The position numbers were made by a program, and so were the translations under genes. Shown here in pieces: positions 25,263 to 33,836 of a stretch of DNA of 50,171 nt (position 1 is its first letter; each line of letters opens with the position of its first letter). Where the stretch lies: assembly GCA_009774345.1 (NCBI GenBank), contig VSNR01000006.1, forward strand, positions 1 through 50,171, read 5' to 3'. The stretch is from Lachnospiraceae bacterium (GTDB taxonomy: Bacteria; Bacillota; Clostridia; Lachnospirales; Lachnospiraceae). The notes under the pieces were generated by a model that was given only the letters and a program-made list of their open reading frames with translations, was not told where the DNA came from and made no database searches.

Positions 25263-25526
25263 ATGGCTTTTAATAAAACAGAAAAAGCTGATTCTCCAAT
25301 GAAGAGAAGAGGCGGAATCCGTAGAAGAAAGAAAGTATGCGTATTTTGCGGTAAGGATAATGTGATTGATTACAAGGATACGGCAAAGTTAAAGAGATAT
25401 GTATCGGAGAGAGGCAAGATTCTTCCCAGACGTATCACAGGAAACTGCGCAAAGCATCAGAGAGCGCTCACTGTGGCGATCAAGAGAGCACGCCATATCG
25501 CTTTGATGCCATACACGATTGATTAA
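25263..25526 (+). CDS. rpsR: 30S ribosomal protein S18
   Basis: An 87-residue basic protein that binds S6 and 16S rRNA. RRRKKVCVFCGKDNVIDYKD, LKRYVSERGKILPRRITG and the KHQRALTVAIKRAR ending are diagnostic. It keeps the CxxC pair of the zinc-type (C+) paralogue. ATG 25263 follows ATAGGAGGC. Confidence 0.98.
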   Translation: MAFNKTEKADSPMKRRGGIRRRKKVCVFCGKDNVIDYKDTAKLKRYVSERGKILPRRITGNCAKHQRALTVAIKRARHIALMPYTID

Positions 25527-25544
25527 GGAATTGTAAAACAGGAG

Positions 25545-25582
25545 AGACCAATGAACTGTCAGTAAGGTTTGTTGGTCTTTTT
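25545..25582 (+). terminator. Terminator of the rpsF-ssb-rpsR operon
   Basis: AGACCAA (25545-25551) pairs with TTGGTCT (25572-25578) and is followed by TTTT. The loop is long (20 nt), so strength is moderate. Confidence 0.7.
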
Positions 25583-25616
25583 CGTACACAGCGTGCAGCG
25601 GAAAGGAGAACGCACA

Positions 25617-26867
25617 ATGGCATATTCAACAGTAGTGGAAAATTTTCTAAGATATGTAAAGATCGACACCCAGTCGTCGGAGGAAACTTCGGACAAGGTG
25701 CCCTCGACGGACAAGCAGCGGACACTGGCAAAACTGCTGCAACAGGAACTGACAGCGCTCGGCGCGGCAAAGGTGCGGTATGATGAAGCGCACAGTTATG
25801 TCTATGCGGAGATTCCCTCCAATATAGAAGGCGCAGCGGACGTCCCCGCGGTCGGATTTATCGCACACATGGACACGGCGCCGGCTGTGAGCGGTGCAAA
25901 TGTCAGTCCGAGAATCATTGAAGATTATGATGGAAACGATATTGTGCTGAATCAGGAGAAGAAGATCGTGACCTATGTGTCGGAGTTTCCGATGCTCAGG
26001 GACTGCAAGGGGAAAAAACTGATCGTGACAGACGGCAATACGCTGCTTGGCGGGGATGACAAGGCAGGTGTAGCGGAGATTATGGCGATGACGGCGTATC
26101 TGCTCGCGCACCCTGAGGTCAAACACGGGAAAGTCTGTGTCGGATTTACGCCGGACGAGGAGGTTGGAAACGGCGTCGAGTATTTTGACATCAAGGGGTT
26201 TGGCGCAGACTATGCCTACACGGTAGACGGCGGCATGCTGGGTGATCTGAGCTATGAATGCTTTCATGCGGCGGGCGCTGTCCTGACTGTCACGGGCAAG
26301 AGCGTTCATCCGGGCTACGCCAAAAACATTATGAAAAATGCGGTGAAGCTCGCCTATGAGTTTCATGCAGCGCTTCCAGATGAGTGCCCTGAGAACACAG
26401 AGGGCTATGAGGGCTTTTATCATGTGGACAGCATGAAGGGAACGGTCGAGCAGGCAGTGGCAGAGTATATTATCAGAGATCATGACAGGGCGAAGTTCGA
26501 GGAGCGCAAAGCCGTTTTCCTAAAGACGGCGGAAATCCTGAACCAAAAATATGGTGCAGGGACGTTTCAGGTGAAGATCACAGATTCCTACTGCAATATG
26601 CGCGAGATGATAGAGCAGAACATGCAGATCGTTGACAATGCGGTGGAGGCGATGCGGCAGGCTGGCGTGGAGCCAAAGATCTCAGCGATACGGGGCGGGA
26701 CAGACGGCGCCAGACTGTCCTTTGACGGCTTATTATGCCCGAATATATGTACAGGTTCCGAGGGACACCACGGCAGAAATGAGTTTGCCTGTGTGGAGGA
26801 TTTGGAGAAGATTGTGGAAATTTTAATCAATATTATTACGATCACAACAAAGAAATCACATTTATGA
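25617..26867 (+). CDS. pepT: Peptidase T (tripeptide aminopeptidase)
   Basis: A 416-residue cytoplasmic M20B zinc peptidase that removes the N-terminal residue of tripeptides. The first metal site is in IAHMDTAPA (about 76-84), the bridging Asp in LGGDDKAG, and the catalytic pair in TPDEEVGNG. The insert GKSVHPGYAKN and the late GTDGARLSFDGL and GHHGRNEFA are typical of PepT. Length matches the family (about 410). ATG 25617 follows GGAAAGGAG; the ATG at 25569 lies within the preceding terminator. Confidence 0.97.
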   Translation: MAYSTVVENFLRYVKIDTQSSEETSDKVPSTDKQRTLAKLLQQELTALGAAKVRYDEAHSYVYAEIPSNIEGAADVPAVGFIAHMDTAPAVSGANVSPRIIEDYDGNDIVLNQEKKIVTYVSEFPMLRDCKGKKLIVTDGNTLLGGDDKAGVAEIMAMTAYLLAHPEVKHGKVCVGFTPDEEVGNGVEYFDIKGFGADYAYTVDGGMLGDLSYECFHAAGAVLTVTGKSVHPGYAKNIMKNAVKLAYEFHAALPDECPENTEGYEGFYHVDSMKGTVEQAVAEYIIRDHDRAKFEERKAVFLKTAEILNQKYGAGTFQVKITDSYCNMREMIEQNMQIVDNAVEAMRQAGVEPKISAIRGGTDGARLSFDGLLCPNICTGSEGHHGRNEFACVEDLEKIVEILINIITITTKKSHL

Positions 26868-26993
26868 CGCAAAGAGACAAAATCTGCTATGGAACTTTTG
26901 TTAAATTAATGATATACTATTGATATGCGCAGGCGCATGGAAGGGACTGTTATAAAGAACTATTCCGAAACGCATTTGCGGGAGGTATCATAC

Positions 26994-29036
26994 ATGAAGC
27001 AAAAAGTGAAGTTAAAGGGACACCTGAAATCATACCTTCAGACTACCTTGATATTGGGAATATTGTTGGCGTTCGTGAATGTCGGGATCTATTTTCTGAA
27101 TACAAAGGCAGGCATCTGTGTATCAGGATTTTTAGTGATTTACCTGTTGATGATGACTACTTTATTATATAAGAACAAGCCGGTCATTATGAATGAATTT
27201 ATTAATTTTGCCACACAGTATGGTCAGATACAGAGAAAGCTGCTGCGGGATTTGGAACTACCTTATGTGCTGATGGATGACGACGGCAAGATTATTTGGA
27301 CGAATGCAGCTTTTGAGCAGGTGGTACACAAAGAGAAAGGGTATCAGAAAGCAATCAATACCATTTTTACAGGAATCACAAAGGACAAGCTTGAATTTGA
27401 GCAGGATACACAGCTTGCGATCTCCTTTGAGGAGCATGAGTACATCTTTAAGATGAAGCGGATCTCTATCAAGGACGTGCTGGATAACAGCGAGGTGATC
27501 GAGAGTGCAGGGAATGAAAATTTCCTGATCGCAGGGTATCTTTTTGATGAGACCGATCTAAAGCACGCGCTCCGCGAGTGTGACGACCAGAGCCTTGCGG
27601 TGGGCATGATCTATATTGACAATTATGATGAGGCACTTGAGAGTGTGGAGGATGTCAGGAGATCGCTGCTTATGGCGCTCATCGACAGAAAGATCAATAA
27701 GTACATCACGTCGATAGACGGCATCGTCAGAAAGACGGAGAAAGATAAATATCTGGTGATTATGCGCAAGAGGGCACTGCTGAATCTGAAGGAATCCCGC
27801 TTTGATTTGCTGGAGGATGTCAAGACCGTCAATATCGGCAATGAGATGGCAGTGACCGTGAGCATCGGTGTCGGTGTGGATGCGGCTACATATGCACAGA
27901 ATGCGGAGTTTGCGCGTACTGCAATCGACTTGGCGCTTGGGCGCGGCGGTGATCAGGCAGTGGTCAAGTCACCGGATTCCATCGTCTACTATGGCGGCAA
28001 GAGCCAGCAGATCGAGAAAAATACACGCGTGAAGGCAAGAGTCAAGGCAAATGCGCTACAGGAAATCATTACAAGCAAAGATAAGGTACTCATCATGGGA
28101 CACCGGCTGGCAGACGCAGATGCGTTTGGCGCGTCCGTCGGCGTCAGCTGTATTGCGCGGGCAATCGGCAGAAAGCCGCACATTGTCATCAATGATATCA
28201 CAACTTCTGTGAAACCGCTGGTGGAGCTGTTTCGGGATCGGAATATCTATGAGGAGGATTTTATCATAGGCAGCACAGAGGCGCTGGAGATCGCTGACAG
28301 CAGTACGGTGCTGGTGGTGGTGGATGTCAACAAGCCGAGTATTACAGAGTGCCCGGATTTGATTAAGAGCTGCAAGACAGTGGTGGTGTTAGACCATCAC
28401 AGACAGAGCTCGGAGGTGATTGAGAATGCGACGCTCTCCTATGTAGAGCCTTATGCGTCGAGCACCTGCGAGATGGTCGCAGAGGTGCTTCAATATATCG
28501 CCGGTACCGTCAAGGTGCGCAGCAACGAGGCGGACTGTATGTATTCGGGCATCATGGTTGACACCAATAATTTTACGGCGAAGACAGGGGTCAGAACCTT
28601 TGAGGCAGCGGCATTTTTAAGGCGCTATGGGGCAGATGTGACAAGAGTCCGCAAGATGTTCCGGGATGGCGCGCAGGAGTACAAGGCAAAGGCGGAGACC
28701 GTGCGCAATGCCGAGATTTATAAGAATGCCTATGCGATGGGCATGTGTCCCTCGGAGGGGCTTGACAGCCCGACAGAGATTGGCGCACAGGCCGCCAATG
28801 AGCTGCTTGGCATCAACGGCATCAAGGCGAGCTTTGTCGTGACAGAATACAATGGGAAGATTTATATTTCAGCCAGATCGATTGACGAGGTCAATGTACA
28901 GATTATCATGGAGCGTCTGGGCGGCGGCGGGCATATGAATATTGCAGGCGCACAACTGACAGACACGACGCCGGAGCGAGCAATCTTTGTCGTGAAGGAG
29001 ACCTTGAACCAGATGCTAGAAGAGGGCGCCATTTAA
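26994..29036 (+). CDS. gdpP: GdpP/YybT-type cyclic-di-AMP phosphodiesterase
   Basis: A 680-residue membrane protein hydrolysing c-di-AMP, a regulator of potassium and osmotic balance. Two N-terminal transmembrane helices (about 13-32 and 38-55) lead to a PAS-like domain (about 80-190), a degenerate GGDEF domain (about 200-345; RKTEKDKY stands where RxGGDEF is expected), then DHH-DHHA1. Metal and substrate motifs are GHRLADADAFGASVG, VVVDVNKP, VVLDHHRQ and the C-terminal GGGGHMNIAG. ATG 26994 follows GCGGGAGG; an ATG at 26925 has no site. The order gdpP-rplI-dnaB is conserved in Firmicutes. Confidence 0.95.
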   Translation: MKQKVKLKGHLKSYLQTTLILGILLAFVNVGIYFLNTKAGICVSGFLVIYLLMMTTLLYKNKPVIMNEFINFATQYGQIQRKLLRDLELPYVLMDDDGKIIWTNAAFEQVVHKEKGYQKAINTIFTGITKDKLEFEQDTQLAISFEEHEYIFKMKRISIKDVLDNSEVIESAGNENFLIAGYLFDETDLKHALRECDDQSLAVGMIYIDNYDEALESVEDVRRSLLMALIDRKINKYITSIDGIVRKTEKDKYLVIMRKRALLNLKESRFDLLEDVKTVNIGNEMAVTVSIGVGVDAATYAQNAEFARTAIDLALGRGGDQAVVKSPDSIVYYGGKSQQIEKNTRVKARVKANALQEIITSKDKVLIMGHRLADADAFGASVGVSCIARAIGRKPHIVINDITTSVKPLVELFRDRNIYEEDFIIGSTEALEIADSSTVLVVVDVNKPSITECPDLIKSCKTVVVLDHHRQSSEVIENATLSYVEPYASSTCEMVAEVLQYIAGTVKVRSNEADCMYSGIMVDTNNFTAKTGVRTFEAAAFLRRYGADVTRVRKMFRDGAQEYKAKAETVRNAEIYKNAYAMGMCPSEGLDSPTEIGAQAANELLGINGIKASFVVTEYNGKIYISARSIDEVNVQIIMERLGGGGHMNIAGAQLTDTTPERAIFVVKETLNQMLEEGAI

Positions 29037-29057
29037 TTACAGAAAGGACAAAATATC

Positions 29058-29504
29058 ATGAAAGTAATATTGTTGGAAGATGTAAAATCCGTAGGAAAAA
29101 AAGGAGATCTGGTGGAACTCAAAGAGGGCTATGCCAAGAACTTTATCATTCCTAAGAAACTGGGCGTGGAGGCGACAGACGCAAACAGGAATACATTGAA
29201 ACTGCAAAAGCAGAACGAAGAGAAGATTGCAAAGGAACAGCTTGAGGCGGCAAAGGCGCTGGCAGCAGAGCTCGAACAGATGACCGTTAAGGTGGAAATC
29301 AAGGGCGGCGAGGGTGGCAGAACCTTTGGCTCTGTGTCCTCAAAGGAGATTGCCAAGGCAGTTGCAGACCAGTATGGCAAGGAGATTGACAAGAAAAAGA
29401 TACAGTTAAACGAGGCGATCAAGATGGCTGGAACCCACGAGGTCACGGTAAAGCTGCACCCCAAGGTATCGGCCAGCCTAAAAGTGCATGTCGCGTGCGT
29501 GTAG
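29058..29504 (+). CDS. rplI: 50S ribosomal protein L9
   Basis: A 148-residue 23S-binding protein. The N-terminal domain has MKVILLEDVKSVGKKGDLVE, then GYAKNFIIPKKL, followed by the long connecting helix and a C-terminal domain with GGRTFGSVSSKEIA. Length is standard. The ribosome binding site is AGAAAGGA, 21 nt after the gdpP stop. Confidence 0.98.
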   Translation: MKVILLEDVKSVGKKGDLVELKEGYAKNFIIPKKLGVEATDANRNTLKLQKQNEEKIAKEQLEAAKALAAELEQMTVKVEIKGGEGGRTFGSVSSKEIAKAVADQYGKEIDKKKIQLNEAIKMAGTHEVTVKLHPKVSASLKVHVACV

Positions 29505-29516
29505 GAGGTCTGTGCT

Positions 29517-30854
29517 ATGCCGGAAATGGATGAGGCAGTCTTAAAGAGAGTTCTGCCGCACAGCATCGAGGCAGAGCAGTCGGTCATCGGCTCTATGCTG
29601 ATGGACAAAGAGGCGATTACCATCGCAAGTGAGCAGATCAGCGGCGAGGACTTTTATGGGAAGCAGTACGGCATTCTCTTTGATGCGATGGTGGAGCTCA
29701 ACGATGAGGGAAAGCCGGCAGACTTGGTGACCTTGCAGGAGCGGCTCAAGGAGAAGGGCACGCCGCCGGAGATCTACAGCATGGAGTACATAAGGGATGT
29801 GATGGCTGCTGTGCCGACATCCGCACATATCAAGCACTACGCAAACATTGTGGCGGAGAAGGCAGTCCTTCGAAAACTGATCCGCGTCAATGAGGATATT
29901 GCAAATAGCTGTTATGCGCAGAGTGAACCGCTCGAATCTATTCTAGAGACCTCAGAGAAAAACATCTTTGATATCATACAAAAGCGCAACAGCGGCGATT
30001 TTGTACCGATCAGGCAGGTTGTCATGAATGCCATGAATCTGATCGAGGAGGCCTCTAAGAACAAGGGGGCTGTGACAGGGATTGCGACAGGATTTTTGGA
30101 TTTGGATTACAAGACCGCAGGAATGCAGCCGTCTGATCTTATTTTGGTCGCGGCGCGTCCCTCGATGGGAAAGACAGCGTTTGTGCTGAACATCGCACAG
30201 CATGTAGCATTCCACGACGGCAAGTCTGTTGCGATCTTTTCGCTCGAAATGTCAAAGGAGCAGCTTGTAAACCGTCTGTTATCCTTGGAATCCAAGGTAA
30301 ATTCGCAGGCGATCCGTACAGGCAATATGAAGGATGATGAGTGGGAGCGCTTGATTGAGAGCGCGGATGTGATCGGGAAATCAGGGCTTTTGATTGACGA
30401 TACACCGGGAATCAGCATCGGTGAGCTGCGCTCCAAATGCAGGAAATTCAAGCTCGAATATGATTTGCAGATGATTATCATTGACTATCTGCAATTGATG
30501 TCAGGCTCTGGCAAAAATGAGTCGAGACAGCAGGAAATCTCGGACATATCGAGATCGTTAAAGGCACTTGCGCGAGAGCTGCATGTGCCAGTGATTGCGC
30601 TCTCGCAGCTCTCGCGGGCTGTCGAACAGCGTCCAGACCACAGACCGATGCTCTCTGACTTGAGAGAGTCGGGCGCGATTGAGCAGGATGCGGATGTCGT
30701 GATGTTTATCTACCGCGATGACTACTACAATAAAGACACGGAGCTCAAGAATGTGGCGGAGATCATTATCGCAAAGCAGAGAAACGGCGCGATTGGCACG
30801 ATCAATCTGGCGTGGCTGCCGGATTATACACAATTTGCCAATCTGGCAAAATAA
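29517..30854 (+). CDS. dnaB: Replicative DNA helicase
   Basis: A 445-residue hexameric 5'-3' helicase of the replisome. The N-terminal domain has LPHSIEAEQSVIGSMLMD. The RecA-like domain begins near residue 190 with Walker A ARPSMGKTAF, then FSLEMSKEQL, Walker B MIIIDYLQLM, ALSQLSRAVEQR and the DLRESGAIEQDADVV loop. It lacks an intein. GTAGGAGGT precedes the start 12 nt after rplI. A terminator follows. Confidence 0.98.
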   Translation: MPEMDEAVLKRVLPHSIEAEQSVIGSMLMDKEAITIASEQISGEDFYGKQYGILFDAMVELNDEGKPADLVTLQERLKEKGTPPEIYSMEYIRDVMAAVPTSAHIKHYANIVAEKAVLRKLIRVNEDIANSCYAQSEPLESILETSEKNIFDIIQKRNSGDFVPIRQVVMNAMNLIEEASKNKGAVTGIATGFLDLDYKTAGMQPSDLILVAARPSMGKTAFVLNIAQHVAFHDGKSVAIFSLEMSKEQLVNRLLSLESKVNSQAIRTGNMKDDEWERLIESADVIGKSGLLIDDTPGISIGELRSKCRKFKLEYDLQMIIIDYLQLMSGSGKNESRQQEISDISRSLKALARELHVPVIALSQLSRAVEQRPDHRPMLSDLRESGAIEQDADVVMFIYRDDYYNKDTELKNVAEIIIAKQRNGAIGTINLAWLPDYTQFANLAK

Positions 30855-30872
30855 AATTATCTGACGATTTAC

Positions 30873-30913
30873 AAAAGAGGACATGGGAAATCAGACACAT
30901 GTTCTCTTTTTTT
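30873..30913 (+). terminator. Terminator behind dnaB
   Basis: AAAAGAGGACATG (30873-30885) pairs with CATGTTCTCTTTT (30898-30910) with one G-T pair, followed by further T. A GCACACGGGC repeat starts right behind it. Confidence 0.9.
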
Positions 30914-30924
30914 GCACACGGGCA
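30913..30924 (+). repeat. GCACACG-type short repeat, copy 4
   Basis: TGCACACGGGCA immediately after the terminator T-run, the same position as the copies at 12172 and 14734. Confidence 0.5.
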
Positions 30925-30964
30925 TCATGACCCTCATATAAAAATGAAGAAAGGAGTTTAAGAA

Positions 30965-31900
30965 GTGGTAAAGGAAAAGTATTTGATCAACGAAGCTGCG
31001 AAAGAGGTACATGTGGAGTCACATGTTCTAAGGTACTGGGAGGAAGAGCTGGAACTGCCCATCAAGAGAAATGAGCAGGGACACCGAATCTATACACAGG
31101 AGGATATTGACCGGTTTATCGATATTAAGAATCTAAAGGACCAAGGTTTACAGCTCAAGGCAGTCAAGACGTTATTAGATCGAGTACAGAGTGATGATGG
31201 AGGCGGAGAGGATATGAGGGCAGACAATCCTTTTGCACAAAAGCAGTTGACAAAAATATCAAAAATGGGGGAGTCAAAGATGACAGCGTTAAAGAGTGCG
31301 GACGATGCAAAGTGGAATGAGCGTTTTGGCAGCAAAAAGCAGGAGCTTGCTGCGGCCGAGACCGTTTCAGCAGAAGAGGAGGACAGGCGCAGTATGAGCA
31401 ATATGATACAGATCAAGGAGATGCGCTCGCTCGATGAAGTGCCTGAGTGTACCAAGGAGACAGCGGTCAGCGATGAGGCAAAGGACCAGACAATGCGGTT
31501 GCAGTACTTATTCCAGAAGCTGATCAAAGAAGCCGTTGCTGCCAATAATGAGGAGATGGCAAATCAGCTCGTAGAGCGTATCACAGAGAATGTGAAGGGC
31601 GACTTGTGCAAGGAGCTTGACTATCAGTTCCGGCTGATGGAGGAGCGCGATGAGGAGCGTGTGGCGAGCAGGCATGAACAGGAGGACAAGCGCAATGAGG
31701 AGTATTACAAGCGAATTGATGAACTGCTCAGGCAGTACAGCGGAAAAAATATGAAGCTAAAAGAGAAAAATAAGGAGAAAAATAAGGAAAAAACGAAAGA
31801 GAAAACAATCTTGTTTCCAAATTCCAAAGAGAAGGGAGAACCCAAAGCCAAAAAAGAATTTCATTTGTTCCGAAAGGCTGTGGAAGCAAAAATTGAATAA
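30965..31900 (+). CDS. MerR-like DNA-binding protein with long charged C-terminus
   Basis: A 311-residue protein. The first 75 residues are a MerR-type winged helix (LINEAAKEVHVESHVLRYWE, then GHRIYTQEDIDRFIDIK and LKDQGLQLKAVKTLL). The rest is a long, mainly helical charged region, ending in a repeated Lys/Glu stretch (EKNKEKNKEKTKEKT near residue 265) and a basic tail. The layout recalls RacA, the Bacillus chromosome-anchoring protein, more than effector-sensing MerR regulators. Whether it organises DNA or regulates genes is unknown. The start is GTG 30965, preceded by AAGGAG. It stands after the dnaB terminator and has its own terminator. Confidence 0.8.
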   Translation: MVKEKYLINEAAKEVHVESHVLRYWEEELELPIKRNEQGHRIYTQEDIDRFIDIKNLKDQGLQLKAVKTLLDRVQSDDGGGEDMRADNPFAQKQLTKISKMGESKMTALKSADDAKWNERFGSKKQELAAAETVSAEEEDRRSMSNMIQIKEMRSLDEVPECTKETAVSDEAKDQTMRLQYLFQKLIKEAVAANNEEMANQLVERITENVKGDLCKELDYQFRLMEERDEERVASRHEQEDKRNEEYYKRIDELLRQYSGKNMKLKEKNKEKNKEKTKEKTILFPNSKEKGEPKAKKEFHLFRKAVEAKIE

Positions 31901-31908
31901 GAATGTAT

Positions 31909-31941
31909 AAAAAGGTGTTGCAGTGCGTGCAACACCTTTTT
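31909..31941. terminator. Bidirectional terminator
   Basis: AAAAAGGTGTTGCA (31909-31922) pairs perfectly with TGCAACACCTTTTT (31928-31941) over loop GTGCG. It serves both the MerR-like gene and the convergent ferredoxin gene. Confidence 0.92.
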
Positions 31942-31963
31942 GCATGTTTATGAACTGTATGTC

Positions 31964-32134
31964 TTATGCCTGCTCGATGGAACCTGTAGGGCATGCGCCT
32001 GCGCATGAACCGCAGTCAATGCACTTGTCAGCATCAATCTCAAACTTGCCATCACCCATGCTGATTGCGCCTACTGGGCACTGGGACTCGCAAGCCCCGC
32101 AAGAAACACAAGCATCTGAAATCTGATATGCCAT
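31964..32134 (-). CDS. 2[4Fe-4S] ferredoxin
   Basis: A 56-residue clostridial-type ferredoxin carrying electrons between redox enzymes. Two cluster motifs are complete: C9-x2-C12-x2-C15-x3-C19-P and C38-x2-C41-x2-C44-x3-C48-P. ATG 32134 follows GAAGGAGGA on the minus strand. It lies 208 nt downstream of pflA on the same strand, so it could supply electrons to the PFL activase, which needs a one-electron donor. That link is inference. Confidence 0.97.
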   Translation of the reverse strand: MAYQISDACVSCGACESQCPVGAISMGDGKFEIDADKCIDCGSCAGACPTGSIEQA

Positions 32135-32246
32135 AATACAAAATCCTCCTTCTACCATTTGTTGTTTGCAACGTTCCGGCAATGTACAGAGATATCAATG
32201 ATAAGTATGATAAAATGCCGCCGGATTGTCACAGTTACCTGTTTCC

Positions 32247-32272
32247 TGACAAGTACCATAAAGTACTTGTCA
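32247..32272 (-). promoter_or_regulatory. Inverted repeat between pflA and the ferredoxin gene
   Basis: TGACAAGTAC (32247-32256) and GTACTTGTCA (32263-32272) are perfect 10-bp arms around a 6-nt centre. No T-run follows in the minus direction. It may be an operator for the ferredoxin gene or an mRNA hairpin. Confidence 0.5.
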
Positions 32273-32342
32273 ATATTCATATTTTAATATAATTTAGACT
32301 GAAATACAAGGCAAAATGCGTAAATAATTCTATAAATCATAA

Positions 32343-33101
32343 TTATTTTACAGGCAGTCCCCGCCGCTCGCGGATACCGTTCAGGATATGCTGCTTGAGC
32401 TCAGGAATTTTGGACTTGTCCATCTCAGGGACGCCCTCAAGCGGATACTTTATGCCCAGTTCGTCATATTTTTTCTTGCCCATCGTGTGATAGGGGAGGA
32501 CATCGAGCGCTTTGAGGTTCTTGAGTCCGCCGATAAAGTAGCCCAGCCGGTGCAGGTCATCAGGATTGTCCGTGATGCCGGGCACAACGACATGGCGAAT
32601 CCAGATTTCCACATTTTTGCTGTCAAGGTATTCTGCAAAGGCGAGGATACCGTCGTTTGGCTGTTTCACCAGCTCTTTGTGCTTCTCCGGGTCAATGTGC
32701 TTGATGTCGAGCATCACAAGGTCTGTCACCTCGCAGAGTTTGTCCAGCTTGGCAAGCCACTCGGGATTGCCGTCTTGGCGGTAGGCAATGCCGGAGCTGT
32801 CCAGACAGGTATGGATGCCGCGCTCGTGCGCCATCGTAAAAAGTTCCAGCAGAAAGTCAAGCTGCATCAACGGTTCGCCGCCTGTCACAGTGATGCCGCC
32901 GCCCTTGTAAAACGCTTTGTTGCGCTCATAATTTTCTAAGATCTCGGCAGGTTCCATCAGCGTGCCGGCATTCATTTCCCATGTGTCGGGATTGTGACAA
33001 TACGCACATCTCATTGGACACCCCTGCACAAAAACCACATAGCGGACACCGGGACCGTCCACGGTGCCAAAAGATTCTAAAGAATGTATTTTTCCTTGCA
33101 T
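32343..33101 (-). CDS. pflA: Pyruvate formate-lyase activating enzyme
   Basis: A 252-residue radical SAM enzyme that takes a hydrogen from the glycyl radical residue of PFL. The cluster motif C28-x3-C32-x2-C35 (GCPMRCAYCHNP) and GGITVTGGEPLMQ are clear. Other PflA marks are FGTVDGPGVRYVVF, DLVMLDIKHID and WIRHVVVPGITD. Length is typical (about 245). ATG 33101 follows GGAAAGG. Its substrate glycine in this genome is in the small separate protein at 35708-35953, not in PflB itself. Confidence 0.97.
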   Translation of the reverse strand: MQGKIHSLESFGTVDGPGVRYVVFVQGCPMRCAYCHNPDTWEMNAGTLMEPAEILENYERNKAFYKGGGITVTGGEPLMQLDFLLELFTMAHERGIHTCLDSSGIAYRQDGNPEWLAKLDKLCEVTDLVMLDIKHIDPEKHKELVKQPNDGILAFAEYLDSKNVEIWIRHVVVPGITDNPDDLHRLGYFIGGLKNLKALDVLPYHTMGKKKYDELGIKYPLEGVPEMDKSKIPELKQHILNGIRERRGLPVK

Positions 33102-33193
33102 AGTATCAACCTTTCCTGTATCATTATAATTTGATCTATTCACATTATACCCTATTTTCGACAGAGGGGATACTGTTTTTTATAAAAAGTTTT

Positions 33194-33223
33194 GGGACAC
33201 AATGAAGAGGTGCTGCGTCTAAT
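33194..33223 (+). promoter_or_regulatory. Candidate ECF-type promoter of the sigma factor gene
   Basis: GGGACA (33194-33199), 16-nt spacer, CGTC (33216-33219, in CGTCTAAT). The spacing and CGTC -10 core fit ECF sigma promoters of the SigW type (TGAAAC-N16-CGTA). It lies 28 nt before the sigma gene, so the factor probably activates itself. Confidence 0.6.
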
Positions 33224-33250
33224 GAGTATAAGAGAGGAGGGAGAACAGGA

Positions 33251-33805
33251 ATGAAAAGTTTGGTAAAGCGTGCCCAAAAGGGAGATGCGGACGCATTTAC
33301 ACAACTGATGCAGTCCCAGATGCAAAATATGTACAAGACGGCAAGGGCAGTCCTAAAGAATGATGAGGATGCTGCGGACGCCATTGCAGATACGCTTCTG
33401 GCGTGCTGGGAGAAAATCGGACAACTGCGCAGGGCGGAATTTTTCCGCACTTGGATGACGAAAATTCTCATCAATAAATGCAATGATATCCTGAGAAAAA
33501 GAAAGGATTTGTATTTGGACAGCACAGCACAGGAACTTCCGTCACAGACGCAGGAGTATAACACCGTCGAATGGATGCAGGTGATGAAGAGTCTGGATGA
33601 AAAGTACCAGTTGATCATGATTTTGTACTATGTGGATGGACTGACTGCCGCGCAGATCAGTGAGGTGCTGCAAATGCCGGCAAGTACGGTGCGGACGAGA
33701 CTGGCAAGAGGGCGGCAGCAGATTGCGGAAGCGTACGGCACATCACAACAGCGTAAAAACACGACAGTGCACCTTCAGCAGGAAGGAAACTGTTTGGAAT
33801 CGTGA
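33251..33805 (+). CDS. ECF-type RNA polymerase sigma factor
   Basis: A 184-residue sigma-70 family protein. Region 2 (about 8-75) includes LVKRAQKGDADAFTQLMQ and the YKTARAVLKNDEDAADAIAD segment. Region 4 (about 115-170) has LDEKYQLIMILYYVDGLTAAQ and the helix-turn-helix ISEVLQMPASTVRTRLARGR. GAGAGGAGGG precedes the start. The next gene starts 31 nt later and should encode its anti-sigma factor. The stimulus is unknown; envelope stress is usual for such pairs. Confidence 0.94.
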   Translation: MKSLVKRAQKGDADAFTQLMQSQMQNMYKTARAVLKNDEDAADAIADTLLACWEKIGQLRRAEFFRTWMTKILINKCNDILRKRKDLYLDSTAQELPSQTQEYNTVEWMQVMKSLDEKYQLIMILYYVDGLTAAQISEVLQMPASTVRTRLARGRQQIAEAYGTSQQRKNTTVHLQQEGNCLES

Positions 33806-33836
33806 CCGGAGGGCGGTCAGAGAATGGAGGCAGAAC

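Noticed and set aside
25647..26483. Minus-strand ORF of 278 codons
   Set aside because: It is antisense to pepT, which carries all metal and catalytic motifs.
17509..26912. TGTTAAATTAATGA present at 17509 and again at 26899
   Set aside because: A 14-nt AT-rich match with no shared context is not strong enough to call a repeat.
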